From Mycobacterium terramassiliense (GTDB lineage: Bacteria > Actinomycetota > Actinomycetes > Mycobacteriales > Mycobacteriaceae): a DNA stretch of 64,000 bases. The stretch spans positions 355,312 through 419,311 of the forward strand of contig NZ_LT717698.1 of NCBI RefSeq assembly GCF_900157385.1. The letters run 5' to 3'. Shown in pieces: positions 13,472-21,495 of the stretch; position 1 is the first letter of the stretch; each line of letters opens with the position of its first letter. The position numbers and the translations under genes were made by a program. The notes below the pieces were generated by a model, which saw only the letters and a program-made list of their open reading frames with translations, searched no databases and was not told the DNA's origin.

Positions 13472-16198
13472 GTGACCCGACCCGCCCCGCCTGTCCTGAC
13501 CATTCGGCACGACGGGTCTCAACGCTCGTTCGCGGCCGGCCACGAGGTCGTCGTGGGGCGTGACACCAACGCCGATATGCGGATTCCAGATCCGCGGATC
13601 TCCCGGTCGCACCTGATCGTGCGGTTCGAGCAGGGCCGGTGGCTGGCGATCGACAACGGCTCGCTCAACGGAACCTACGTCAACGGCTACCGGATGCCCG
13701 TGATCGACATCCACGACGGCCAGAGCATCAACGTCGGCAACCCGCAGGGACCGCGGCTGACCTTCGCCGTCGGGCCGCAGCAGGGCCAGGCCAACCGGCC
13801 ACCCCAGCCGAGGCCGGCGCGGGACTCCGGGCCGCCCACCCTGGCGTGGTCCGCGCTGCCGGAGCAGACCAACCCGACGGCGCCGCCGCGCGGCCAGACC
13901 GGCAGCCAGCCGCGCAGCCAGCCCATGCGCGGTGGTCCCCAGCCCGCGCCGCCGCGACCGATGCCGCCCAGGCAGCCGGCCCGACCGCTGGGGCCGCCCG
14001 CGCCGCGGCCGCCCGTCGCGACGCCTCGCCAGGCGCCGCCGCCCGCGCGGATCCAGACGTCGGGGATGCCGCCCGCCAAGGGGCCGCTCCGTAGCGCGCC
14101 GCCCGACCCGCTGACCGTGGTCGACGCCCAGACGGCGGAACGGCCCGACGCGCCGCCGCCCGCCGAGTCCACCGTGATCGACGCCAGGACGGCCGACGTG
14201 TCGAACCTGGCCACCCGCTTCGTGAAGCTGCTCTCGCCGCGCATGTCGGCCGCCGCGGGCACGGCCGGCGCCATGACGATCGGCCGCGCGGCCGAAAGCG
14301 ACATCGTCGTCTACGACGTCCTCGCGTCGCGCCACCACGCGACGCTGCTGCAGACGCCGCTCGGCACCGAGATCCGCGACAACAGCGTCAACGGGACGTT
14401 CGTCAACGGCACCCGGGTCGGGTCGGCGATCCTGACCGACGACGACATCGTCACCATCGGCAACGTCGACCTGGTGTTCCGCGGCGGCACCCTGGTCCAG
14501 CGCAGCGAGGCCGCCTCGCGCACCGGCGGCCTCGAGGTGCGCAACGTCCGCTACGTCGTCGACAACGGTAAGCAGCTGCTCGACGACATCTCGCTGACCG
14601 CCCGCCCGGGGACGCTCACCGCGGTGATCGGCGGCTCGGGCGCCGGCAAGAGCACGCTGGCCAGGCTGATCGCCGGCTACACCACCCCGACGTCGGGCTC
14701 GGTGACCTTCGAGGGCCACAACATCCACACCGAGTACGCGTCGCTGCGCAGCCGCATCGGCATGGTGCCGCAGGACGACGTGGTGCACCGCCAGCTCACG
14801 GTCAACCAGGCGCTGGGCTACGCCGCCGAACTGCGGCTGCCCCCCGACACCAGCAAGGCCGATCGTGCCAAGGTGGTCGCCCAGGTGCTCGACGAGCTCG
14901 ACCTGACCAAGCACGCCGACACCCGCGTGGACAAGCTCTCCGGCGGCCAGCGCAAGCGGGCCTCGGTCGCCCTGGAACTGCTCACCGGGCCGTCGCTGCT
15001 GATCCTCGACGAGCCCACCTCCGGCCTCGATCCGGCGCTGGACCACCAGGTGATGACGATGCTGCGCCAGTTGGCCGACGCCGGCCGCGTGGTGATCGTC
15101 GTGACGCACATGCTGTCCTACCTCGACGTGTGCGACCAGCTGCTCCTGGTGGCGCCGGGCGGCAAGACCGCCTACTTCGGGCCGCCGGACCACATCGGCG
15201 ACGCGATGGGCACCACCAACTGGGCCAAGATCTTCACCCAGGTGGGGGCCGACCCCGAGGAGGCCAACCGGCGGTTCCTCGAGCAGCGCGACGCCCAAAA
15301 GCGGCCGCAGAAGCTGGTCCCGGACAGGACCGACGAGCCCGGCGCGCTGGGTGAACCGGTGCACACCAGCGTGCGGCGCCAGATCTCGACGGTCGCGCGC
15401 CGGCAGGTCCGCCTGGTCGTCGCCGACCGCGCCTACTTCGTCTTCCTGGCGCTGTTGCCGTTCATCCTGGGCTCGCTGTCGCTGACCGTTCCCGGCGGCA
15501 ACGGCTTCCACGCGCCCGGCCCCAACGCCGGGACACCCGACGAGGCCGCGCAGATACTGGCCCTGCTGCTGCCCGCCGCCGCGTTCATGGGCACTGCGCT
15601 GACGATCCGCGACCTGGTCGGCGAGCGCGCCATCTTCCAGCGCGAGCAGGCGGTCGGGCTGTCGACCACCGCGTACCTGCTCGCCAAGACGGCCGTGTTC
15701 TGCGGGTTCGCGATCCTGCAATCGGCGATCATCACCGCGATCGTGGTGGTCGGCAAGAGCGCCCCGACCCGCGGCGGCGTCCTGCTCGGCCACTCGACCT
15801 TCGGCGCCACCGCCGAACTGTTCGTCACCGTCGCGGCGACGTGTGTCGCCTCCGCCATCCTCGGATTGGCGATCTCGTCGCTGGTCCGGTCCAGCGAGCA
15901 GATCATGCCGCTGTTCGTGGTGACGGTGATGGCGCAGCTGGTGCTGTGCGGCGGGATGGTCCCGGTGACCGGCCGGCTCGGGCTCGACCAGCTGTCCTTC
16001 GCGATGCCCGCGCGCTGGGGCTACGCCGCGGCGGCGTCGACCGTCGACCTGCGCAACCTGGTGCCCGGCTCGCTGGTGTCCCAGGACCGGTTCTGGCAGC
16101 ACACGTCGACGGTGTGGCTGCTCGACATTGGCATGTTGGCCGCGCTGTCGCTGTTCTACGCCGGCTTCGTGCGGTGGAAGATCCGACTGAGGCGCTGA
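13472..16198 (+). CDS. FHA-domain ABC exporter (Rv1747-type)
   Basis: A 908-residue ABCG-like exporter. FHA domain 1 (~20-95) has GRDTNAD, SRSH and NGSLNGTYVN; a Pro/Ala/Gln-rich linker follows; FHA domain 2 (~268-330) has SRHHATLL and NGTFVN. The ATPase (~350-580) carries GGSGAGKST near 386, LSGGQRKR near 489 and LLILDEP. Six membrane helices occupy ~640-908. Rv1747 exports phosphatidylinositol mannosides in M. tuberculosis and is controlled by threonine phosphorylation in its linker, read by its own FHA domains. Candidate linker threonines lie around residues 210-245. GTG start at 13472. The gene is divergent from the kinase across a 177-bp gap that holds the promoters of both. Confidence 0.88.
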   Translation: MTRPAPPVLTIRHDGSQRSFAAGHEVVVGRDTNADMRIPDPRISRSHLIVRFEQGRWLAIDNGSLNGTYVNGYRMPVIDIHDGQSINVGNPQGPRLTFAVGPQQGQANRPPQPRPARDSGPPTLAWSALPEQTNPTAPPRGQTGSQPRSQPMRGGPQPAPPRPMPPRQPARPLGPPAPRPPVATPRQAPPPARIQTSGMPPAKGPLRSAPPDPLTVVDAQTAERPDAPPPAESTVIDARTADVSNLATRFVKLLSPRMSAAAGTAGAMTIGRAAESDIVVYDVLASRHHATLLQTPLGTEIRDNSVNGTFVNGTRVGSAILTDDDIVTIGNVDLVFRGGTLVQRSEAASRTGGLEVRNVRYVVDNGKQLLDDISLTARPGTLTAVIGGSGAGKSTLARLIAGYTTPTSGSVTFEGHNIHTEYASLRSRIGMVPQDDVVHRQLTVNQALGYAAELRLPPDTSKADRAKVVAQVLDELDLTKHADTRVDKLSGGQRKRASVALELLTGPSLLILDEPTSGLDPALDHQVMTMLRQLADAGRVVIVVTHMLSYLDVCDQLLLVAPGGKTAYFGPPDHIGDAMGTTNWAKIFTQVGADPEEANRRFLEQRDAQKRPQKLVPDRTDEPGALGEPVHTSVRRQISTVARRQVRLVVADRAYFVFLALLPFILGSLSLTVPGGNGFHAPGPNAGTPDEAAQILALLLPAAAFMGTALTIRDLVGERAIFQREQAVGLSTTAYLLAKTAVFCGFAILQSAIITAIVVVGKSAPTRGGVLLGHSTFGATAELFVTVAATCVASAILGLAISSLVRSSEQIMPLFVVTVMAQLVLCGGMVPVTGRLGLDQLSFAMPARWGYAAAASTVDLRNLVPGSLVSQDRFWQHTSTVWLLDIGMLAALSLFYAGFVRWKIRLRR

Positions 16199-16205
16199 GC
16201 GCCGA

Positions 16206-16211
16206 TAGGGT
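16206..16211 (+). promoter_or_regulatory. -10 hexamer TAGGGT of the DUF402 gene
   Basis: TAGGGT followed by six bases and then the conserved coding start ATC at 16218; spacing is that of leaderless genes elsewhere in this window. TAG here is also the in-frame stop that bounds the reading frame. Confidence 0.5.
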
Positions 16212-16217
16212 GGGACC

Positions 16218-16724
16218 ATCCATCCGCCGAAGCACGAGACGTTCGACCTGGTCGAGGGCACCAACACCGATCCGAAAGGCATTGTGCGGGCCGTCGACGA
16301 GTACGTCGTGCGGCCGTGGGGCCTCTACCTGGCCCGTCCCACCCCGGGCCGCGCCCAGTTCCGCTACCTCGAATCGTGGCTGCTGCCGTCGCTGGGCTTG
16401 CGCGCCACCGTCTTTCACTTCAATCCCGGCCATGAACGCGACCACGACTACTACCTCGATGTGGGCGAATACACACCCGGGGAGAAGGTGTGGCGCTCGG
16501 AGGATCACTACCTCGACATCGAGGTGCGCAGCGGCGCCGGGGTGACGCTGGCCGACGTCGACGAACTGCTGGACGCGGTGCGCCACGGCCTGCTGACTCC
16601 CGAGGTCGCCGAGCGGGCGATGCGGCGCGCCGTCACCGCCGTCGAGGGCCTGGCCCGCAGCGACTATGACCTTTGCCGGTGGCTGGCCACCCGGGGCATG
16701 GAGCTGACCTGGCATGGGGCATAG
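16218..16724 (+). CDS. DUF402 protein, probable nucleoside di/triphosphatase (Rv1632c homolog)
   Basis: Family members are cytosolic Mg2+/Mn2+-dependent nucleotide phosphatases with a compact barrel. The visible pattern includes WGLYLARP, HFNPGHERDHDYYLD, EDHYLDIEV and RSDYDLCRWL, whose acidic residues and Tyr/His bind metal and phosphate. The first conventional start is GTG 16284, but the frame upstream encodes HPPKHETFDL and TNTDPKG, which I recognise as the conserved N-terminus of this family. No ATG/GTG/TTG exists between the stop at 16206 and 16284. I therefore place the start at the ATC at 16218, which lies 6 nt after a -10 hexamer; 16284 is the conservative alternative. Confidence 0.75.
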   Translation: MHPPKHETFDLVEGTNTDPKGIVRAVDEYVVRPWGLYLARPTPGRAQFRYLESWLLPSLGLRATVFHFNPGHERDHDYYLDVGEYTPGEKVWRSEDHYLDIEVRSGAGVTLADVDELLDAVRHGLLTPEVAERAMRRAVTAVEGLARSDYDLCRWLATRGMELTWHGA

Positions 16725-16782
16725 CCGTTTCCACACCGTTTCCGGGTCGTTTCCGCACATTGGCGACGGGTATTCCCACGGG

Positions 16783-17184
16783 ATGCGCTTGAGCTTGACC
16801 GACCGCCGGCGCCGGCGCCGGACCGGCGGCCAGCCGTGTTTCGTCATCCAGCACGATGCGGCCGCCGGAGACCACTACGACCTTCGCCTGGAGATCGACG
16901 GGGTGCTGGTGTCGTGGGCGATACCCAAGGACGGCCGGCTGGCCCGCCGCACCGACGACCGACCGCTGGACGACACCGCGGGAGACGTCGTCGTCGCCGA
17001 CAGCGGCACCTACGCCAATGTGACGCAGTACGAGATGGCCGAATGCCTTGAATGCGGACATCTTTCGTTCCGGCTCAGCGGCGAGCGGCTGCGCTGCTGC
17101 TACTCGTTGACCCGGGTCCGGGAGGGCGAGGACGAAACGTGGCTGCTGATCAGGCGCAAGGAAGAAGAGGACGACTGGTCATGA
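16783..17184 (+). CDS. Stand-alone LigD 3'-phosphoesterase (PE) domain protein
   Basis: A 133-residue protein matching the PE module of bacterial LigD, which trims 3'-ribonucleotides and 3'-phosphates from broken ends. The first half is canonical: FVIQHDAA, HYDLRLE, LVSWAIPK. The second half departs from the family: where PE domains usually have a DHPLDY sequence and an IPxGxYG segment, this protein has DRPLDD and no IPxGxYG. The residues matching essential His84 and Tyr88 of P. aeruginosa LigD thus look like Arg and Asp, and activity may be reduced or altered. The C-terminal RLSGERL and WLLIRRK are normal. The ATG at 16783 is preferred to one at 16714. It overlaps the ligase gene by ATGA. 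Confidence 0.8.
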   Translation: MRLSLTDRRRRRRTGGQPCFVIQHDAAAGDHYDLRLEIDGVLVSWAIPKDGRLARRTDDRPLDDTAGDVVVADSGTYANVTQYEMAECLECGHLSFRLSGERLRCCYSLTRVREGEDETWLLIRRKEEEDDWS

Positions 17185-18179
17185 CCGACCTCGCCGCGCT
17201 GCCCGCGCCCGTGCGCGCGGCCCTGCGCGACGAGCCGGTGCCCGACTGGCGGGCCCCGACGCTGGCCACCCTGACCGAGAGGCGGTTCTCCGACCCCGGC
17301 TGGATCTTCGAGCGCAAATTCGACGGGATGCGCTGCCTGGCATACCGCGACGGCGACCGGGTGCGGCTGCTGTCGCGAAACCGCCAGCCGCTCAACGGCA
17401 CCTACCCCGAACTGGTCGACGCGCTCGGCGCCCAGCGCTCGACACGGTTCGTCGTCGACGGCGAGGTGGTGGCGTTCGAGGGGCGCCGCACCAGCTTCGC
17501 CCGGTTGCAGGGCCGCCTGGGCATCACCGACCCCGAGGTGGCCCGGGCATCGCCGGTGCGCGTCTTTTACTACCTGTTCGACCTGCTGCACCTCGACGGC
17601 AAGTCCACCACCGAAGTGCCGCTGCTGTGGCGAAAACGGTTGCTGCGCAAGGCCATCGAATTCGACGATCCGCTGCGCTACACTGCCCACCGCGTCGGGG
17701 ATGGCATCGCGGCCTACCGACAAGCCTGCGAGCGCGGCGACGAAGGGGTGATCGCCAAGCTGGCCGACTCCACATATGACGGCCGGCGCTCGCCGAACTG
17801 GTTGAAGTTCAAGTGCGTTCGCGATCAGGAGTTCGTGGTCGGCGGCTACACCGCCCCCAAAGGCAGCCGCATCGAGTTGGGGGCGCTGCTGCTCGGCTAC
17901 CACGACGGGCGGGACCTGGTGTACGCCGGCAAGGTGGGAACGGGTTTCGACGAGGCCACGCTGCGCCGCCTGCACGGGCGGTTGTCACCCATCGAGCAGG
18001 ATGCCGCGCCGTTCACGCGGGGCCTGGTGCGCGAGAACGGCGCCCGCTGGGTGCGTCCGGAGCTGGTGGTCCAGATCGGCTTCACCGAGTGGACGCGTGA
18101 CGGCAAGCTGCGCCACCCGCGCTATCTTGGCCTGCGCACCGACAAGGAGCCCGCCGACGTGGTGCGGGAGACACGCTGA
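17181..18179 (+). CDS. ATP-dependent DNA ligase, LigD-type ligase domain
   Basis: A 332-residue ligase consisting of a nucleotidyltransferase domain and an OB fold. Motif I is KFDGMR near residue 50 (Lys is adenylated), motif III FYYLFDLLHLDG, motif IV EGVIAKL and motif V WLKFKC; the OB fold starts at about EFVVGGY. All catalytic motifs are intact. It corresponds to the C-terminal third of M. tuberculosis LigD or to LigC-type ligases that seal nicks and serve end joining. Translationally coupled to the PE gene upstream (ATGA) and to the polymerase gene downstream (TGATG). No Ku gene is in the window. Confidence 0.9.
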   Translation: MTDLAALPAPVRAALRDEPVPDWRAPTLATLTERRFSDPGWIFERKFDGMRCLAYRDGDRVRLLSRNRQPLNGTYPELVDALGAQRSTRFVVDGEVVAFEGRRTSFARLQGRLGITDPEVARASPVRVFYYLFDLLHLDGKSTTEVPLLWRKRLLRKAIEFDDPLRYTAHRVGDGIAAYRQACERGDEGVIAKLADSTYDGRRSPNWLKFKCVRDQEFVVGGYTAPKGSRIELGALLLGYHDGRDLVYAGKVGTGFDEATLRRLHGRLSPIEQDAAPFTRGLVRENGARWVRPELVVQIGFTEWTRDGKLRHPRYLGLRTDKEPADVVRETR

Positions 18180-19072
18180 TGCCCCGCATCACGATCGAGG
18201 TCACCCACCCGGACCGGGTGGTGTTCCCGGCGGACGGGATCACCAAGGGCGAACTGGTCGACTACTACGGCGAGGTCGCCGACACGATGCTGCCGCACCT
18301 CAAGGGCAGGGCGCTCACCGTGCAACGGTTCCCGCGCGGCATCGGCGAGCAAGGCTGGGTGCAGCAGGATTTCGCCGATTCGCTGCCCGGCTGGATGGGC
18401 CGCGTCGAGGTCGCCAAAGAGGACGGCGGCACCGTGGTGCATCCCGTGGCCGAACGCCCGGAAGCGTTGCGCTGGCTCGCCAACCAGAACTGCGTCACGC
18501 TGCACGTGTGGCAGTCGCGGCGCCACCGACTGGATAACCCCGACCGGCTGGTCTTCGACCTCGACGCGTCCGACAGCGACTTTGCCGTGGTGCGCGCGAC
18601 GGCACGCGCGGTGGCCGGGGTCCTGGACGACCTCGGGCTGGCGTGCTACGTGCAGACCACCGGATCGCGAGGGTTGCACGTCGTGACGCCCCTGCGCCCC
18701 GACACCGATTTCGACGCCGCGCGGCAATTCGCCCGCGGTGTGGCCGAGGTGGTCGCCGCCGATGACGCCGCGCATCGCACCGTGGAAGCCCGGAAGAACA
18801 AGCGCGGCGACCGGGTGTACCTCGACATCATGCGAAACGCCTACGCGCAGACCGCGGTTGCCCCGTACGCGGTGCGGGCCCGCCGGGGCGCGCCGGTGGC
18901 GACGCCGCTGGAGTGGGACGAGCTGGACACCCGCGGCCTGCGGGCGGATCGCTTCACGATCCGCGATATTCCCAAACGGCTTGCCGGGCAACCGGACCCG
19001 TGGGCCGGCATGTACCGGCGCGCCCGCTCGTTGACCGGTCCCGCGCGGCGCCTGGCGAAGCTTCGTGCCTGA
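18179..19072 (+). CDS. LigD-type polymerase/primase (archaeo-eukaryotic primase fold)
   Basis: A 297-residue AEP-family polymerase like the POL domain of LigD and stand-alone PolD proteins, which add ribo- or deoxynucleotides at breaks and gaps. The catalytic Asp pair is in VFDLDAS, the triphosphate-binding SxH is in TGSRGLHVV, and the third Asp is in VYLDIMRN; all are present. The start ATG shares its A with the ligase TGA. Gene order PE-LIG-POL is a rearrangement of the single-chain order POL-PE-LIG in M. tuberculosis LigD. Confidence 0.9.
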   Translation: MPRITIEVTHPDRVVFPADGITKGELVDYYGEVADTMLPHLKGRALTVQRFPRGIGEQGWVQQDFADSLPGWMGRVEVAKEDGGTVVHPVAERPEALRWLANQNCVTLHVWQSRRHRLDNPDRLVFDLDASDSDFAVVRATARAVAGVLDDLGLACYVQTTGSRGLHVVTPLRPDTDFDAARQFARGVAEVVAADDAAHRTVEARKNKRGDRVYLDIMRNAYAQTAVAPYAVRARRGAPVATPLEWDELDTRGLRADRFTIRDIPKRLAGQPDPWAGMYRRARSLTGPARRLAKLRA

Positions 19073-19844
19073 ACTGCCCGACGTGGAGGGGTTTCGGCGC
19101 CAGCTGGCCGACATGCTGCCGGGGCGGCGGATTCGTCGGGTGCAGGTCCACGATCCCGGCGTGTTGCGCAACACCACCGCCGCGGCGCTGGGCCGGCGCC
19201 TGGGTGGCCGGCGTTTCGATCCCCCACGGCGGCATGGCAAGTGGCTGATGCTGCCGACGGACGGCCCGACGATGCTGGTGCACAGCGGGATGACGGGGCA
19301 CCCGTACTACGCCGCCGACGGCGCCGCCCGGGAGCCCCACGAGCGGCTGGTGCTCGCGCTGGATCGGGGGGAACTGCGCTACGCCGACCTGCGCAAGCTG
19401 CGCGGCGTGTGGCTGGCCGATACCGACGCGGCCATCGCGCGGGTGACCGGCCCACTGGGCCCCGACGCCCTGGGCCTCGGCCTGCCGGCGTTTCGCGAGC
19501 TGCTGACGGGCCGGCGCGGTCGAGTGAAACCCACGCTGATGGACCAGTCGGTGATCGCCGGGCTGGGCAACCTGCTCACCGACGAGATCTGCTGGCGCGC
19601 CCGGATCGCGCCGAACCGCCCGGTTCCCGGCTTGGACTCCGACGACGTCAAACGCCTGCACGCCGCCATGACGTCGGTGCTGCGCACGTCGGTGCGGCAC
19701 CGCCGGGTCCCAGGGCTGCCGCGGTGGCTCACCGGCGTGCGCGACGAGCCGGACCCGTCCTGTCCGCGCTGCGGCACCCGGCTCGCGCAGGGTCGGGTCG
19801 GCGGCCGGACGTCGCGGTGGTGCCCGCGGTGCCAGCCCGGGTAA
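19065..19844 (+). CDS. Fpg/Nei-family DNA glycosylase
   Basis: A 259-residue bifunctional glycosylase/AP lyase. After Met removal the chain begins PELPDVE, giving the catalytic N-terminal Pro and Glu; the conserved Lys is in HGKWLML; a helix-two-turn-helix lies around LMDQSVIAGLGN; and a C-terminal zinc finger has two CPRC-type pairs with the Arg of GRTSRW between. This is the family that removes oxidised purines or pyrimidines; which subgroup cannot be settled by eye. The GTG start overlaps the end of the polymerase gene by 8 nt, so it is the last cistron of the PE-LIG-POL operon. Confidence 0.9.
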   Translation: MPELPDVEGFRRQLADMLPGRRIRRVQVHDPGVLRNTTAAALGRRLGGRRFDPPRRHGKWLMLPTDGPTMLVHSGMTGHPYYAADGAAREPHERLVLALDRGELRYADLRKLRGVWLADTDAAIARVTGPLGPDALGLGLPAFRELLTGRRGRVKPTLMDQSVIAGLGNLLTDEICWRARIAPNRPVPGLDSDDVKRLHAAMTSVLRTSVRHRRVPGLPRWLTGVRDEPDPSCPRCGTRLAQGRVGGRTSRWCPRCQPG

Positions 19845-19847
19845 TCT
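19842..19847 (+). promoter_or_regulatory. -10 hexamer TAATCT of the secreted-protein gene
   Basis: TAATCT begins inside the glycosylase stop codon and ends 8 nt before the ATG at 19856, consistent with a nearly leaderless transcript for the next gene. Confidence 0.5.
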
Positions 19848-19855
19848 CGGCTGCT

Positions 19856-20272
19856 ATGAGCCCCAGCAACCACAGGTGGACGACGATCGCCGCCCTGACC
19901 GTCATCGCGGCCGGCTCCCAGCTAAGCCCGGCAACCGCGCGGGCGGACCTGCACAACATCACCTACCGCGCCCGGATCGATGCGCTGACCACCGGCAGCC
20001 AGGCCGTTTTCGTGATCAACGGCAACCGGACGAACAGCACCAACCTTCCCTCGATGCCCGGCAACGTGTTCGAGGCCAACACGGTGTTGCCCGATCCGCA
20101 GCAGGCCGGCATGCAGATCGTGCTGCACTTCCCCTACTCCGCGAACGTGCACTGCGAGATCGACGTGGACGACAACGTTTTCACGCAGCTCGATCAGTTC
20201 GTCAGACCCACGCCGGGGAATTCCGATCCGAAAAACGGCGTGCTGCAGTGCGGCGCGACACCGACCGGCTAG
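19856..20272 (+). CDS. Small secreted mycobacterial protein of unknown function
   Basis: A 138-residue protein I cannot assign to a named family. It has a typical signal peptide: a short basic start, the hydrophobic stretch TTIAALTVIAAGS, and a likely signal peptidase I site after ATARA. The mature part is mostly beta-like (LHNITYRARIDAL, QIVLHFPYSANVHCEIDVDDNVF) with two cysteines, one near the C-terminus, that may form a disulfide. The DLHNITYRARID start resembles small exported beta-rich proteins common in mycobacteria. It has its own -10 hexamer and shares a palindromic CTAG stop with the convergent coaE. Confidence 0.75.
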   Translation: MSPSNHRWTTIAALTVIAAGSQLSPATARADLHNITYRARIDALTTGSQAVFVINGNRTNSTNLPSMPGNVFEANTVLPDPQQAGMQIVLHFPYSANVHCEIDVDDNVFTQLDQFVRPTPGNSDPKNGVLQCGATPTG

Positions 20273-21483
20273 GGCCGCCATCCGGTTGAGTCGGCCCACG
20301 CCCACGCCCGCCGGTAGGCGTCGGGGTACCACGGCTCCTTGGCGGCGACGTAGCGCGCGATGTCACCGCCCGCCGACCGTTCGGCCTTGAGCTTGACGGC
20401 CAGGTAGTCGGCGCGCGCGCCGGTGTCGGCCCGCAGCCACGCGACGAACAGCAGGGCGAATTGCTGGTTGGGCCAGCCGTCCACCCGGAGGTGCACGTTG
20501 GTGGGCCGGCCCGGGTCGGCGGAGGCGTGAATGCGCTTGCGCCACAGGCCCGGATCGTCGCTGTGGTCGTAGCGCTCGACGGTGCTGCGCGCATCGTCCT
20601 TGGCGACGTCTTCGGTGAGGTGCTCGATGCGTGGGTAACCGGCGGCCAACAAGGGTTCGGCGAGCTCGTCGGCGACCGCGAGCGATTCGACGGTGATCTG
20701 TATGTCGATCACGTCCTTGGCGTCCAAGGCGGGCAGCGCGGTGGAGCCGATGTGGTCGACGCGCAGCGCCCGGTGGCCGCAGGCCGTGTGCAGCCGGTTG
20801 ACGATGCACCGCGCCTGCTCGGGCCAACTCGGGTCGGCCGGCACCAGCCGCGCGGGCGCCCTGGCGATCTGGCGCGCGCTCAGGTTGTGGGCGAACGGCA
20901 CGATCCGGTTGTTCCACACGTCGTGGGCCCGCTGCGCCAGGTCCTCCGGGCTGCCCGAGTTGTCCAGCCAGATGTCGGCGACCGCGCGGCGCTGCTCGTC
21001 GGTGGCCTGGGCGGCGATCCTCGCGCGGGCGTCCTCTTCGGGCATCCCGCGTTGGTCGACCAGCCGTCGCACCCGCACCTCGACGTCGGCGTGCACGACC
21101 ACCACGAGCGGGAACAGCGGCGCCATGCCGGATTCCACCAGCAGCGGAATGTCTTCGATGACCACCGAGTCGTCGGGGACCGACGCGATGATCTCCGCGC
21201 GCCGCTCGCCCACCAGCGGGTGCACGATCCCGTTCAGCCGCTGGCGCGCCTCGTCGTCGCGAAAAGCCTTGGCGGCCAGGGCCGGACGGTCCAGCGATCC
21301 GTCGGGAAGCAGGATGTCGTCACCGAACGCCTCAACCAGCGCCGCCAGCCCCGGGGTGCCCGGCTGGACCACCTCGCGCGCGATGACGTCGCCGTCGACG
21401 ATGACCGCACCGCACTTCGCGAAGGTGGCCGACACCGCCGACTTGCCGGCGCCGATGCCGCCGGTCAGCCCGATGCGGAGCAT
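20269..21483 (-). CDS. coaE: Dephospho-CoA kinase CoaE fused to a GrpB/UPF0157 domain
   Basis: Last step of coenzyme A synthesis: phosphorylates dephospho-CoA at the 3'-OH. Residues 1-~200 are the kinase with P-loop GGIGAGKS (8-15), DGDVIAREVV and the lid region. Residues ~215-404 are a GrpB-like nucleotidyltransferase-fold domain (DHIGSTALP, DVIDIQITV). The same fusion exists in M. tuberculosis (Rv1631, 407 residues), where the C-terminal domain is thought to aid folding. ATG start; 12 bp downstream of rpsA, so probably co-transcribed with it. Confidence 0.96.
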   Translation of the reverse strand: MLRIGLTGGIGAGKSAVSATFAKCGAVIVDGDVIAREVVQPGTPGLAALVEAFGDDILLPDGSLDRPALAAKAFRDDEARQRLNGIVHPLVGERRAEIIASVPDDSVVIEDIPLLVESGMAPLFPLVVVVHADVEVRVRRLVDQRGMPEEDARARIAAQATDEQRRAVADIWLDNSGSPEDLAQRAHDVWNNRIVPFAHNLSARQIARAPARLVPADPSWPEQARCIVNRLHTACGHRALRVDHIGSTALPALDAKDVIDIQITVESLAVADELAEPLLAAGYPRIEHLTEDVAKDDARSTVERYDHSDDPGLWRKRIHASADPGRPTNVHLRVDGWPNQQFALLFVAWLRADTGARADYLAVKLKAERSAGGDIARYVAAKEPWYPDAYRRAWAWADSTGWRP

Positions 21484-21495
21484 GCGCGAGGGCGG

